Made by a program: the position numbers and the translations under genes
In this document: positions 32,901-44,431 of the stretch, piece by piece
Layout of the letters: each line of letters opens with the position of its first letter
How positions within the stretch are numbered: position 1 is the first letter of the stretch
The notes under the pieces: generated by a model
The model's input: the letters and a program-made list of their open reading frames with translations, nothing else
The model's database searches: none
What the model was told of the DNA's origin: nothing
NCBI GenBank assembly: GCA_025330725.1
Contig: JAIWND010000009.1
Span: 434,001-498,000 of the forward strand
From: Chlamydoabsidia padenii
Lineage: Eukaryota; Mucoromycota; Mucoromycetes; Mucorales; Cunninghamellaceae
Direction of reading: 5' to 3'
DNA: 64,000 nt

Positions 32901-34733
32901 TGGTTAATGATCATCCTATATCCATCTTGATTAAAAAAAAAAAAAAAAAAGAGGTAAGCAATATGTACCATTTACCTGCGCTGTCTAGCAATGATGACAC
33001 ATCAATATTAGCAAGGGTTTTGGTGTCCATTGATCCCAGTATAATCGTAAGTTCTTATAGAATAATGATAGGTTGCTGAGTCGATGAATTGTGTGAATCC
33101 AGAATGTCGCGGTTAACTGATCTGTTTGATATAAAATGTGCTATTAATGATTATTGTGTACCCTTTTCGTTTTTAAACCCTATTCCAGCCCCCCCCCCTA
33201 CCCTGACTTACCTTCACCCATGTATTCTTCAGCATCATTCATCTTTACCAGTTCCAGATAAGATTACCCGAGCCTTCGTCCCATAGAAGTATCTATTGTA
33301 GCTGTGGTGATTGTGGTGCCATTGTATTGTGATCCCCCCTCCCCGCGTGTAAGGTCACCCTCGAATGATAATCTTGAAACAGAGTCCTGATGTCGGCTGA
33401 TAAAAGGTTTCAAGGGAGCGCCATCCAACTTGTCAAAATATTGATTCGGTTCGAGAAGATGTATTTGGTCAGTCGTTCGTGTAAGAGAGATAATCTACAT
33501 AAATAAACTGATGCAATTGTGTTATTAATAGCATTCATCAGCCCCTCCCCCTTCTCCCCACTCCCCCCCCCAATCTTTATAATGACAAAGGGCTACTTTT
33601 ACCTGTGTATAGTCCATTTGATCGAGCAAGGTTAAAAAAAAAAAAAAAAGAAGAAGAAAGAATCATGAGCGGGCTTGATGTGTTGATCATGTTTCCAAAA
33701 ACAATCGAGTGAGCGATGACCGGGGAGAGATCGATGGAATACAGTGATTCATGCAGCACATCATTTATTACCAGCTTCAGTGCATGCAGAGGCACATTAT
33801 TATCCTGTAGTTCAACATACAATTAAGATGGACCAGTAATCTGATTTAGTTTGAAGGTGGATCGCCAGGGTTACCAAAGTTCAGTTAAACTAATAATAAA
33901 TCAAAATGAATGATGTTAGTTTCTTTAGGAGAGAATGAGACATGTGTATCAGTAATTTGAAAAAGGAGAAGGTGATAAAAAGAAGGGGGGAGAGGGGGGA
34001 TAAGGTGTTCATTGTTCAGTTATATCATATACTTACGTAAATCCAGTAAAAGAGGAATCCCTGCAGAAGTAGAGGCAAAATACAGTTTAGTTCTTGTTGG
34101 TGCATAATATCTTGTATCCACTGATTCACTTGTACATAAAAGAAAATCAGTTTAACCTATGGATATCTATACAAAAAGCAAACATAGCTTGGCATAAACA
34201 TAAAGGTCAATAAAGAAGCACAGATCATGCGTGTTGAGAACACTTGGTCCTACTTTGGTACACATATCCCTTTTCCAACCCACCCCCTCTTTTTTCTTCT
34301 TACCTTTTTAACCAGTCAAGCAAGTCAAGTGTTGGTAATAACTTTCTGGTCTGACAAGTGGCAGTGGCAGTGGCATTCGTCATTGTAGCAGTGTCTTTAG
34401 AGAATACCTAGGAATTGGTTTTTTAAAATAAAATAAAAAGACAGATTAGGTCAATAGGTAGAGTATAGTTTATCTTCTCCCTAGTTCATGGGCGCCCTTT
34501 TCTTACCTTGTGAATGACAAAGTTACCCAGCACGTTTTGTGATTCCTGTTTCATAAAAAAAAAAAACTCCATCTTGATCGGTTGGTTTATTGGCCCAATC
34601 TTCCTGTTCAAACGGATTCTTGAATTGTTGTGTATCAAGGTCGGGATGGACAAGTTGAATATAGTAAGACAGTCGAGTTGACAAAGGTGATCAGTAATAA
34701 AATAGGACAAGGTATAAATGTGGATATGGTGAC
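32901..34733 (-). other. Unresolved minus-strand locus with exon-like blocks
   Basis: Several open blocks are flanked by good splice signals, but no single spliced frame passes through all of them. From upstream: an ATG at 34733 followed after 14 codons by an in-frame TGA, then coding-like sequence (LSYYIQLVHPDLDTQQFKNP, FEQEDWANKPTDQDGV); a block ending near 34323 (KLLPTLDLLDWLK); one near 34034-34130 (NQWIQDIMHQQELNCILPLL); one at about 33597-33804 (VPLHALKLVINDVLHESLYS, VIAHSIVFGNMINTSSP); one near 33290-33490 (HERLTKYIFSNRINILTSWM); and a short ATG-led block ending at a donor (32976-33030, MDTKTLANIDVSSLLDSA). It could be a real gene whose splicing I misread, two genes, or a decaying gene. 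No family was recognised. Confidence 0.35.
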
Positions 34734-35130
34734 ATCAAGATGGTTAAAAGATAAAGTGAATTAAATTAAGTTGGGGTAGAAAGAGGGAAGAGGAAGAAAT
34801 AAATAAAAAAGGAGAAAAACGGGGTAAAATCTGAAATTTCAAATGCCGCTCATAGGCCCTGTATTAGATTAAGAATACTATTTTACCTTTTTATACCCTT
34901 ACACCTATTATGTATTAGGTTGACGAATAAACTCTTAAAGTGACCGGATGATCAGGAGATGGTTTACAAAAAGGAATCAAGGAGAAAGTGGAGTTGTCAG
35001 AGGTACATACAGCAATAATGCAATGTCGGATATTGAACGAATTTCTAAAAAAAAGAGAGAGAGAGAGAGAAAGGACCCATCTTCCCCTATTTTACTTTCT
35101 TTCTTTTTTTTTTCCGTTTATTTCCTAATC
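34734..35130. promoter_or_regulatory. Divergent upstream region before the RasGEF gene
   Basis: An inverted pair of weak motif variants is present (CGGGGTAAAATCTGAAA from 34819 and TTTCAAATGCCGC near 34837-34849). A GA repeat lies at about 35055-35070, followed by a pyrimidine tract immediately upstream of the RasGEF ATG at 35131. No gene was seen. Confidence 0.4.
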
Positions 35131-38100
35131 ATGATTCAATCCTCATCGTAAGCATCAAAGCTAATTCCTTTTCTTCCATTAGCTCATCACTTTTTCCCCA
35201 ACATTATAGACGATCCAAAGATTCTACACAGTGGGGATCCGGTAATCACACCAATATCATGCAACGAGCCTCGATACCAAGTCTTCGGAGTACCCATAGC
35301 AACAATCACCAACCTCGATCGACAACGACTATCGGCCATTCGACCAATAGGAATCGACCTTCCACTCAGACCGCTCAATATGTCCAGGGACAGCAGGATT
35401 TTGCGCCCTCCACACCACTGAATGATTCGATCAAGAAAAAAGAACCATGTCTTTACTTTCATCGAGGAACTGTGATTGAAGTCATCAGTAGGGATGCCTC
35501 ATCTGGTTGGTGGCATGGACAATACGAGAACATCAGGGGCTGGTTCCCAAGTCATTTTGTGGGTAGAGTCAGTCATCTTGATACTGGCATGGGATCCAAT
35601 GATGCACAACTCAAAAAGGAACTCGGTGCGTGGAAGGCGACCATGCTGGAACAACAAAAGAATCGCACGCCTTGTTCGTCTTTTTCGTCTTTTGCTGCTC
35701 AAAATAATGCGAGCGGAGTTGGCGGTGTGAGCGGCATATATAAAAAAGATCTTGTGTCACCTACGAATAATAATACTGAAGTGAAGGTAAGCAAACTCAA
35801 TCCGATTCTTTAGTCTGACTTTTTTCTTCTGTTCTACTTTTCAGGGGTCACCATTAAGAAATCGGTGTTCTGCAAGTCCAACTAGTCGACAAAGTATGAC
35901 TCCTTCAACAACATCTAGTAGACCAGCATCAAGAACATCCTCACTAATGCAACAAAACAAAACGGAGTCAACCCAATCCGCCACTCGAACCACCTCCCCG
36001 ATTAGAAAAAGTCGTGTACCCCTTCCTTCACCCCCTTCGTCCACCTGCTCATCATTAATCATCAAACCCTCGGCACAATCCAACTCATCATCGTCATCAT
36101 CATCAGGTATGAAACTTTCACTTGATTGGGAAGTTCGAATGGATGAAGTTTCAAGGCACATGTTTGATCTCGTGGACGCTTGTGTATCACCTTCAGCATC
36201 CATCTTACATATCAAGATCCACCAAACTACATCATCCATTCGTAGCTTATTAGCATGCGTTCCTGTTACTGAACATCCTCATGGAGATGATATGCTGGCG
36301 GATCAACGAAAGACAGTATTGCAGGTGTTGAGTAAGGTGGTGCATAAAGGTTCAGAGCTTCAATTGACGGGGTGTGTCGATGATGCTCGGTTTCGAGCCT
36401 TGGTCAATCAACTATGGGTCGAGGTCGTAGCATTCGAAGAAATCATTCGTACTAGTTTTAAATCGACAGGTTCAAAAACTGGGAAAAGGCGACAGTTGCA
36501 TATTCAACACCTGTCAAATTTGACATTCAACCCCGCCCTCGGGACTACCACCAGCAAGTCAATGAAACCCGCCACCACTCCAACTACTCCACCAAACTCT
36601 CCACCTCGTGATCCTATTACCCCTAGATCTTCGACAAATGAATTGGACCAGCTTGCTTGTAGTTTATTAGATCATCAAACTCAAATTATCGACTTGATTA
36701 ATTCTCATATTCCTTATTCAAACGATCTCGTAAGAACCCCCCCCCCCAAAAAAAAAAGAGGGTTGACGGGATTTGAAAATTTTATCGTTTCTCTCCTAAC
36801 TTTTTTTTTTTTTTTTTTTTTTCTCCTTTCTTTCTTCTAATTTAGAAAAAAGATCATCATACATCCATTCGTGAAGCTCAAAATGCAGTATTTGACACCA
36901 TCACTCATCTTATTCAAGTTATTCGTGAACACAAGGATGCTCCCTCTTTGGTACAGCCGTCTTATTCAACAGCCGTGGTGGAACGAAATAGTAATACTTG
37001 TGCCTTAACCGACAAACATCAACGACTTGGCCTTACCTCTACTACAACTGGCGCAACTACCAAGGTGGGATCCGCATTCTCTTCCAACAATACTGAATCG
37101 ACTGTTGTACTGCCATTGTCTCCCTTATCACCTCAACCTCAACATCAGCATCAACAACAGCAAACCAACACAATGACGACTCTGAAGAATCAATCGACAC
37201 CAGTTCTTGTAGGGAATCATCGATCATCGGCACCTATACTCACCAACAGTCATCACCACTATAAAGATTCGGCCTCAATCAATAAATACTCTTCCTTGTC
37301 GATGGGTAGCGTGGATGCTCTCTCTAGTGGTATATCAGTCTGTACATCCATGACAAGCTCACAAAGCTCTCTTCGACTCAGTCAATCATTCGACCACTTG
37401 GATTTGATGGGAACCCAAGGTGAAAAGAACAACAAGTCCATTGGTATTGATATGTAAGTTGTGTGGGGAGGAAGACAAGCAAATCATTGACTTGCTGTTT
37501 TTATATATGACCTTACAGCACCAGCAACCTCCTTCGAAAATCATCTGAACTCTTCCGGAACAGCAACAAAAATGGCATGAACAGTATCAACAATGTCTCT
37601 TCCATTAGCTCTACGGGTAGTCTATTTAGCGACGACTCACAATATCTGTACGACTCGTCTATTCCCAGCACACCGGCAACACCTACAGTATCCACTTCAC
37701 GAAAACTCCCACGAGTGACGACATTATCAAACTTGGCAATGCGATACTTGTCTTCTTCTACCTCAACAATTACACCATCATATCGATTATCACAGAATAT
37801 GACATCAAATCAACAACAGCATCAACAAAATGCCATGCTTCCACCACCATCACCAGCTATATCCTATACAACCAATACTCACAACACCTCAGGACATGCA
37901 CATGCCTCTTCTTTACCGCCACCTACCTCCAATCGTAGTGACACTCGTCTTTTAAACTCCAAATCCACACCAACATTTGATCAAATCAAGCTGTCGACCT
38001 CTCAAAGCCTACGGAATATGGGAGTAGCTTCCCTTCGAAACATATCACGGAAGCCTAGACGACTTAGTAATCAAAATCGGAAAAGCGACAGCGTAATGCC

Positions 38101-40104
38101 ACCACCAATACCTTTTGCTTCCCACACCACAACTCATCTATCACCACCTACATCAGCATCTTCTCTACCAACATCTACCACCGATACTATTTCTCAACAG
38201 GCGGATCCACCTTTACGACTACGTATCTCATCATCATTACGACTGCGGCGAAGTGCTGATAATAGTGATCAGCGTGAAAAGGCAGCACAAGAACAAAAGG
38301 TAAAGTACTAGACACAATATAGTTTACTTTATTAATGTCTAACCGCTTTCTTTTTATTGTATTTGATTAGCTACGGGAAGAAGAAGAAGAAGAAGAAAAA
38401 CGAAGTCGGCCATGGTATCTCAAGAAGATGAAAAGGGAATCACAAATAGCATTCAACACAGAAGGACATATGGTGGGGGCAAGTCTACAAGTCTTGGTGG
38501 AAATAATGACATGCCATGAAGATTCTCCAGGTAAATAAAAAGATGGATGATGATGATAGCCAATAATACAATAATTTATTTGAATAGATCAACTCTTTAT
38601 GCGTGCCTTCTTTTACAACTTTCGCCTTTTTACTGATCCCGAAGCATTGGCAAGAATCTTGATCGCTCGATTCAATTTGGAACCACCGGTGAACCCTGAT
38701 ACTCAAGAACCACTGACAACTGAAGAAGAAGAACTATGGGAAAGTGATGTCCATGTGCCTGTGCAACTCCGCGTCTACAATGTGATCAAGAACTGGTTTG
38801 AAGCTTATTTTGATATTGCTCAAGATAAGAAAGCTGCACAACTTCTCCTGATCTTTGTCAAGACCGATATGGAAACCGCCATGTCTATGCCAGCTAAACA
38901 AATGACCGAATTGATTGAACTAAAGGTAATCCCCAGTTTACTTGATGATTAGCAATTCACCTTTTTTATTCTTCTCAACATAGTTAATGACATCAACTAC
39001 GACAGAACTGGATACTCTCAAAAACGAAACATCGTATTCATTGGAACAACAACAACAACAACAGACGCACGATACCAATGTGACGATATCACCTGCTGTA
39101 GCTGCTGCCCCCTTACCCTCAAGTACAGTCTCAACACCTATCCGAAATGCATTTCGACGTGCCCTGGCTAGTCATCATCACCATCATCATCAAAACTCGA
39201 CTTTATCATCCTCTCATCATCAACATAATCACCAACAACAACACAACGAAGGCGGATCTCATTTGTCGTCAATATCAATCCATCGAATGGATCCTCAAGA
39301 AATCGCCAATCAGTTAACCTTGATGGAAAGTACCTTGTTTTGTCAAATTCCTCCTTCTGAACTTATGGCTGCTCAAAAGAAGAAATCTGCACCGGCATTG
39401 CATGTGAAGGCGATGGTGCATCAAAGCACTTTATTGGTTTACTGGATCTCAAATACCATTCTTGGCGAATCGGATGCAAAAATACGTGTCATGGTGATCA
39501 AATTCTGGATAAAAGTAGCAGACGTAAGTATCAATAGTAAGCGCGAATGATGAATATTTACAAATATCTATTATTTTAGGCATGTTTACAATTAAACAAC
39601 TACAATACGTTAATGACCATCCGATGTGCTTTGAATTCCGCCAGTATTGCTCGACTACGACGAACCTGGGATTCAGTCATGCGATCGACCAAATACAAGA
39701 CAATGTACAACACGATTGATTGTGTGGCGGACTCGGATCGTAATTTTGCCATGTATCGGAAATGTCTCAAGAATGCCACCACACCCGGTCTCCCCTTCCT
39801 GGGTATCTTCCTTAGTGATATGGTATTTATCGACGAAGGCAACACGGATCATCGGGCTAGCAATCATATCGAGTCGACACAACAAAACATGATCATCAAC
39901 TTTGATAAATACATGCGAATGACACAAATGCTCGATCAAACCATCACTCGATTCCAACAAGTGCCCTATTACAAGATTAAGGAAATCAAGGAAATACAGC
40001 GATATCTCTTGGAATGTATCGAGGCGGGTAATGATAGTAATGAAGAATTGATTTATTCAAAAAGTTTAGAAATCGAACCTAGGGTATTAGATGAAGTTTG
40101 TTGA
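35131..40104 (+). CDS. CDC25-type Ras guanine nucleotide exchange factor with N-terminal SH3
   Basis: Nine exons (35131-35147, 35183-35786, 35845-36729, 36846-37453, 37519-38299, 38371-38530, 38588-38925, 38984-39523, 39580-40104) give 1,485 residues. An SH3 domain is near residues 80-145 (EPCLYFHRGTVIEVISRD, GWWHGQYENIRGWFPSHFV). A long Ser/Pro/Gln-rich middle follows. The RasGEF-N segment reads ASLQVLVEIMTCHEDSPDQL, then FMRAFFYNFRLFTDPEALAR. The catalytic CDC25 domain runs from the DPQEIANQLTLMESTLFCQI helix through VIKFWIKVADACLQLNNYNT, RLRRTWDSVMRSTK and LPFLGIFLSDMVFIDEGN to the C-terminus, where the poly-His/Gln insertion ends. It should load GTP on Ras to drive cAMP/PKA and morphogenesis. 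This architecture matches yeast Cdc25. Intron 3 carries a copy of the recurrent motif (36767-36780). Confidence 0.92.
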
Positions 40105-40588
40105 TCTGTCATAATAACAATAGTAATAGTAATAATAAAAATGATTTGTTGGATTGATGCCTTTTTTTTATTTTTATCACATACACATGTTTGCTTTGTG
40201 TGTGTGTGTGTGTGTCTTATACAGGGGATTATGTTTTAAAAAAAGGGGGACCCAGGAACAGCATGATGATATAAATTCATATCCCGACTTTAGGCAGAAA
40301 GTCAAAATCAGATAAAAAGTCCTATTGGCGGCTGTGTTTGATTTCAAAAGAGAGTTTGCTTGTCATCTCACTCCATTAGGTACCACAAAGACCGGGATAT
40401 TTCTACTATGTGGGGAAACTTCTTTGATTTTTTTTTTTCCCATGACGCAGCGATGATTAAGGCAGAAACTCAATGAGAGGGTGTTCCGCAACATGCGGTT
40501 ATGTCGGGGGTTTAATTTGATGCGTATAAAAAATTCTCTTTCTCACCCTTTCTCCCTTTTTTCGTTCTTTCTTTCATTCATCTCCCTC
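40105..40588. promoter_or_regulatory. Upstream region of the sugar transporter
   Basis: This contains a GT repeat (about 40196-40215), a motif variant (CGGGGGTTTAATTT, near 40505) about 84 bp before the ATG, and a TATA-like TATAAAAAA at about 40525-40533. A pyrimidine-rich leader follows, up to the ATG at 40589. Confidence 0.5.
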
Positions 40589-42643
40589 ATGCTCCGGATA
40601 CATCGTTACTTTAAAGGAAGCCAACTTGTGTTGGCCATTAACTTGGCTGCTGGTTTAAGTATCTTCTTCTTTGGCGTAAGTGATAAACAAAGACTTTGAC
40701 ATTATCTTTTTATTAATCCTACTTGTATTAGTATGACCAAGGTGTAATGGGATCTGTTAATCTATCGGACGACTACTTGGATACTATGGGTCTTCGAAAT
40801 GACGCCGCTCTTCTTGGCGGTGTTGTTTCTCTTTACTATGGTAAGTTTGACACATGGGGGGGAAGCCAGGAGGTTACTAACTATGATTCCTCTTTTTTTA
40901 TGTAATAGTCGGTACTCTAATCGGTGCATTGATGGGTGGTTGGATTGGTGATAAAATTGGACGTATTCGAACAGTCGTTGTAGGATGCTGTTTCTCAATC
41001 CTTGGGGCTGCTTTACAAACATCGGCACAAAATATTTACTGGATGATCTTGACTAGGATTCTTACTGGAGTTGGCACTGGGCATTTGTAAGAGCATATGA
41101 AAAGATGATAGAAAAAGGAATACTAACACTTTTTTTTTTTTATCTCTCTCTCTTTATAACAAAGGAACGCAGTGGTTCCTGTCTGGAGTGCCGAAACATC
41201 CCATCACACTTCACGTGGTATGATGATTGCTATGGAGTTCACTCTCAATATATTTGGCGTGGTCATTGCTGTAAGTAAAACCAAAAACAAGACAAAAAGC
41301 AAGAAGGGTTGACTTGATCTTTTTCTTTTCTTTTTAGTACTGGATAGGCTATGGATTGCGGTCATATGAAGGTGGAATTCGGTGGAGATTCCCTATTGGG
41401 TTCCAACTCATTCCTTTGGTTATTCTCGTGATCGGTATCAACTTTTTCCCTGAATCACCGCGATGGCTGCTTAAACAAGGACGGCAAAAGGAAGGACTGG
41501 AAATTATTGCTGCTCTTCGTGGTGATGGTGATGTGAATCATCCTGCGGTGCAAAAGGAATATAGCGACATTATGGAAAATATTGAAATGGAACGAAATCA
41601 AGACGGCGGGGAACCTGGATATCTTAGTATGCTATTCTCTTATGACAAGCTTAATGTACCTCGTCGTGTGCATCTCTCCATTTGGCTACAAATCATTCAA
41701 GAACTCGTCGGGATTGGAATGGTAAAACAAAAAAAAAAAAAAAAAAAAAGCGTGGGGAGTGGAATAGAAACTAATAGTTAAATGTAGATTACAGTGTATG
41801 CTCCAAAAGTCTTCCAACTGGCTGGTTTCCCAGAATCCACTTCCCAATTACTCTCTGGTCTCAATAATGTCTCTTATATGTTATCAACTTTGGTAGCGGT
41901 TTTTACTCTGGATAAATGGGGTAGACGATTTACTTTGTATTATGGTGCTGTAGGTCAAGGCTTGTCTCTTCTTCTCATTGGCATCTTGGTGAAACCTGAC
42001 ATTATGGAACGAAATCCTGTTGGGTTTGGTATCGGTGCAACTGTTTTTACTTTTATCTACACGGCATTCTTTGGGATGACTTGGTTAACTGGTAAGTAAA
42101 AGGATCACAATATTGATATAATACTAATGTTATGCTTTCTGTTGTTTCTTTTTTAATATAGTACCATGGCTGTATCCAGTAAGTAACAAACACATAAAGT
42201 CAAAAACTGCCCTCATTAACCCTTCCCCTTCTTTGTATTTATTTTTAAACTAGACCGAAATCTTTCCAACCAAAGTCCGAGCCAAAGGTGGAGCATGGTC
42301 TGTGGTGGGTTGGTCCGTCGGGAATGCCTTGGTAATGGAAATCACACCGCCCATGATCCAAAATATCGGCTGGGTCACGTTTTTGGTGTTTGCTCTCTTC
42401 AATGTGCTGTCTATTCCTATCATCTGGATGTTTTATCCTGAAACGGCAAATCGAACCCTGGAAGAACTTGACGTTGTATTCTCCAGCAAATCCTGTTTTG
42501 TTTGGAAGACTAAAAAGGAACTCGATGGTGCACAGCTGGGTGGCGGCAAATCTCATGTGGATGGCTCTTCTCTAAATAAAGATTTGGATAAAACAGAGAA
42601 GACCAAATTGGACACAATGGAGCAACAAGATGTATGGACTTGA
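40589..42643 (+). CDS. MFS sugar (hexose-type) transporter
   Basis: Eight exons (40589-40675, 40732-40840, 40909-41086, 41165-41270, 41338-41721, 41788-42091, 42162-42178, 42254-42643) give 524 residues. Sugar-porter signatures are present: YDQGVMGSV after TM1, GGWIGDKIGRIRT (loop 2-3 motif), RILTGVGTGHLNAVVPVW, FFPESPRWLLKQGR (PESPR), QELVGIGMITVYAPKVF (a QQxxGxN-like position reading QELVGIG), LDKWGRRFTLYY, and the tail motif FYPETANRTLEELDVVF. The VPWLYPTEIFPTKVRAKG motif is split so that VPWLYP is encoded mostly by a 17-nt exon. The QQ-to-QE change at the substrate site hints at an altered sugar preference. Twelve membrane spans are expected at the plasma membrane. Confidence 0.93.
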
Positions 42644-43528
42644 AACTTTGTTATCTGGATTGGTGGTCGCTTTGGACAACTTTTTATTGTATATTACTTT
42701 ACTTTCTATTTACCTCAATTATATTTTTATATCGCACTTTTTATTATACTAAACTTTCCTAATAAAGATCCTGTTTTATACTATTAAACTATCTTTTTTT
42801 ATGACATGCTCATATATTTACACTCGATGCGATACTTATTAGGAACAATTTGACCACAAGTTCTCTCTTGCATGGCTGAAGGCAGACTCGGGATTTCAAT
42901 TTTTTTTTTTTTTTCAGAGGGTTCTTCTCAGCAGGATGCACACCATTGGTTCAGTGGGATTTTTTGGTGAGTGAATAATGGTGTTTCGGTAATGAGCAAA
43001 AGCCGGCGGGATTTCAACATCAAGTTTGACCGCGATCTTTGCATGAGAACGGAAGTATGGGTACAGATCATTTTAAGCTTGACTTTTGCTGTAAAGTATG
43101 ATGGAAATATACCATGGAATACATATAGCCACTTTAATCACTAGTGATTGAGGGAGAGATGGTGCCTTTAAATCTGACCTTGTCTGTCTGCCCCATTTTG
43201 TGAAGTTTGAATAATAGAGTACAGAACGTCAGGCACTTCGAGCTAAGGTCAAATTTTTTTGATAAAGTCAATTGTGGAAACCATCATTGAAGAAGCTGAA
43301 TGATACTTAAAGTATTCGATATATGTAAAGGTCACTTTTTTGTCATATTTGGTTTTTATTATAAACTGATTATGTAAAAAAACAAAAAAAAAAAAAAAAC
43401 GAAAAAAAAAAGACTTTACAGTACGAATCAACGGGGGAAGGGAGGGGATGCTAAACTAATGGGAATGTAAGGGTAAATGTATCAAATTTAAAGTAAATAT
43501 GGTATTGTTACTATCACACTAGATAAGA
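42644..43528. other. Convergent intergenic region with repeat remnants
   Basis: Two motif copies are present (CGGGATTTCAAT at 42889-42900 and CGGGATTTCAAC at 43007-43018). Between about 43060 and 43145 the sequence resembles the 240-bp foldback unit (GATCATTTTAAGCTTGACTT here, against GATCGTTTTAACCTGACTT there). A T run and an A run are at 42900-42914 and 43376-43412. No gene was seen. Confidence 0.45.
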
Positions 43529-44397
43529 TTATGAGGAGGGCAAATAAGATCTGCATACAGGGCATTCCAACTTGATTTTCATCCACTGTAAAAAAAAAAG
43601 GGGGGGGGAGGATTAGTTAACGAGGATCATATCTTGTTTTATCATCATAATACCTTTTCCAAGCAATCAGTATGAAATAGATGGTGACAAGGTGTCATCA
43701 TGTATTGTGTTCGACCCAGCACATGAAGACCAGTGGCGGCAGTGCTCGATGTGTCGACTGATAGCATACAAATAGCACAATCCCGAGGCTGAGTTGATTT
43801 GCTAGAGCCTTGTGTAGTTTCTTCATCGTCTGGCGGTAGAATGGGATGATAATTGTATGTTTGAGGTAGATACTAAATAAATCGGGTAGACAATAAAGTG
43901 TTAAAAGATATATATAATGATAATTGATCTAGCATAATACATATTCTTACCTTTTCCGGTACAAAGAAGCGGGGACCAAGAGTGTCTTGAAGGAATAGGA
44001 TACCAACTTGAAGCATGACATATACAACCAAAACCCATACACCTAAGGATGTATCTTGTGCTATTATATTTTGAGGATAGGCATAAAAGTCTAATAACAA
44101 TAATAATAATAATAAGATGATTGGTAAGTAAACTGTCACGATGATAAAGTAGTTTCGATTCTACTTACATAATGGAATGGTCAGGCGTGTTATGGACACC
44201 CCAAGTACATAACGGGGACTGAGAGGTTTTCGACATCCTCGAGACACATTTCGTATAATTTGAGGAATCCAGAATGAGTAAAAGCCAAATCCAAGGACAC
44301 CAATAATCATGTTCTGTACAAAGGCAGACCGTATTGTGCTTTCATAAAACAAAAACAGTCCAAAGAGTAAAATAGCATCTATCCGAGAATGTATAAA

Positions 44398-44431
<34 letters not shown>

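Noticed and set aside
33089..33286. Plus-strand ORF in the unresolved locus
   Set aside because: It lacks splice or promoter context and overlaps minus-strand exon-like blocks with stronger signals.
35841..36239. Minus-strand open frame opposite the RasGEF gene
   Set aside because: It mirrors the Ser/Asp codon runs of the real plus-strand exon and has no promoter or splice context.
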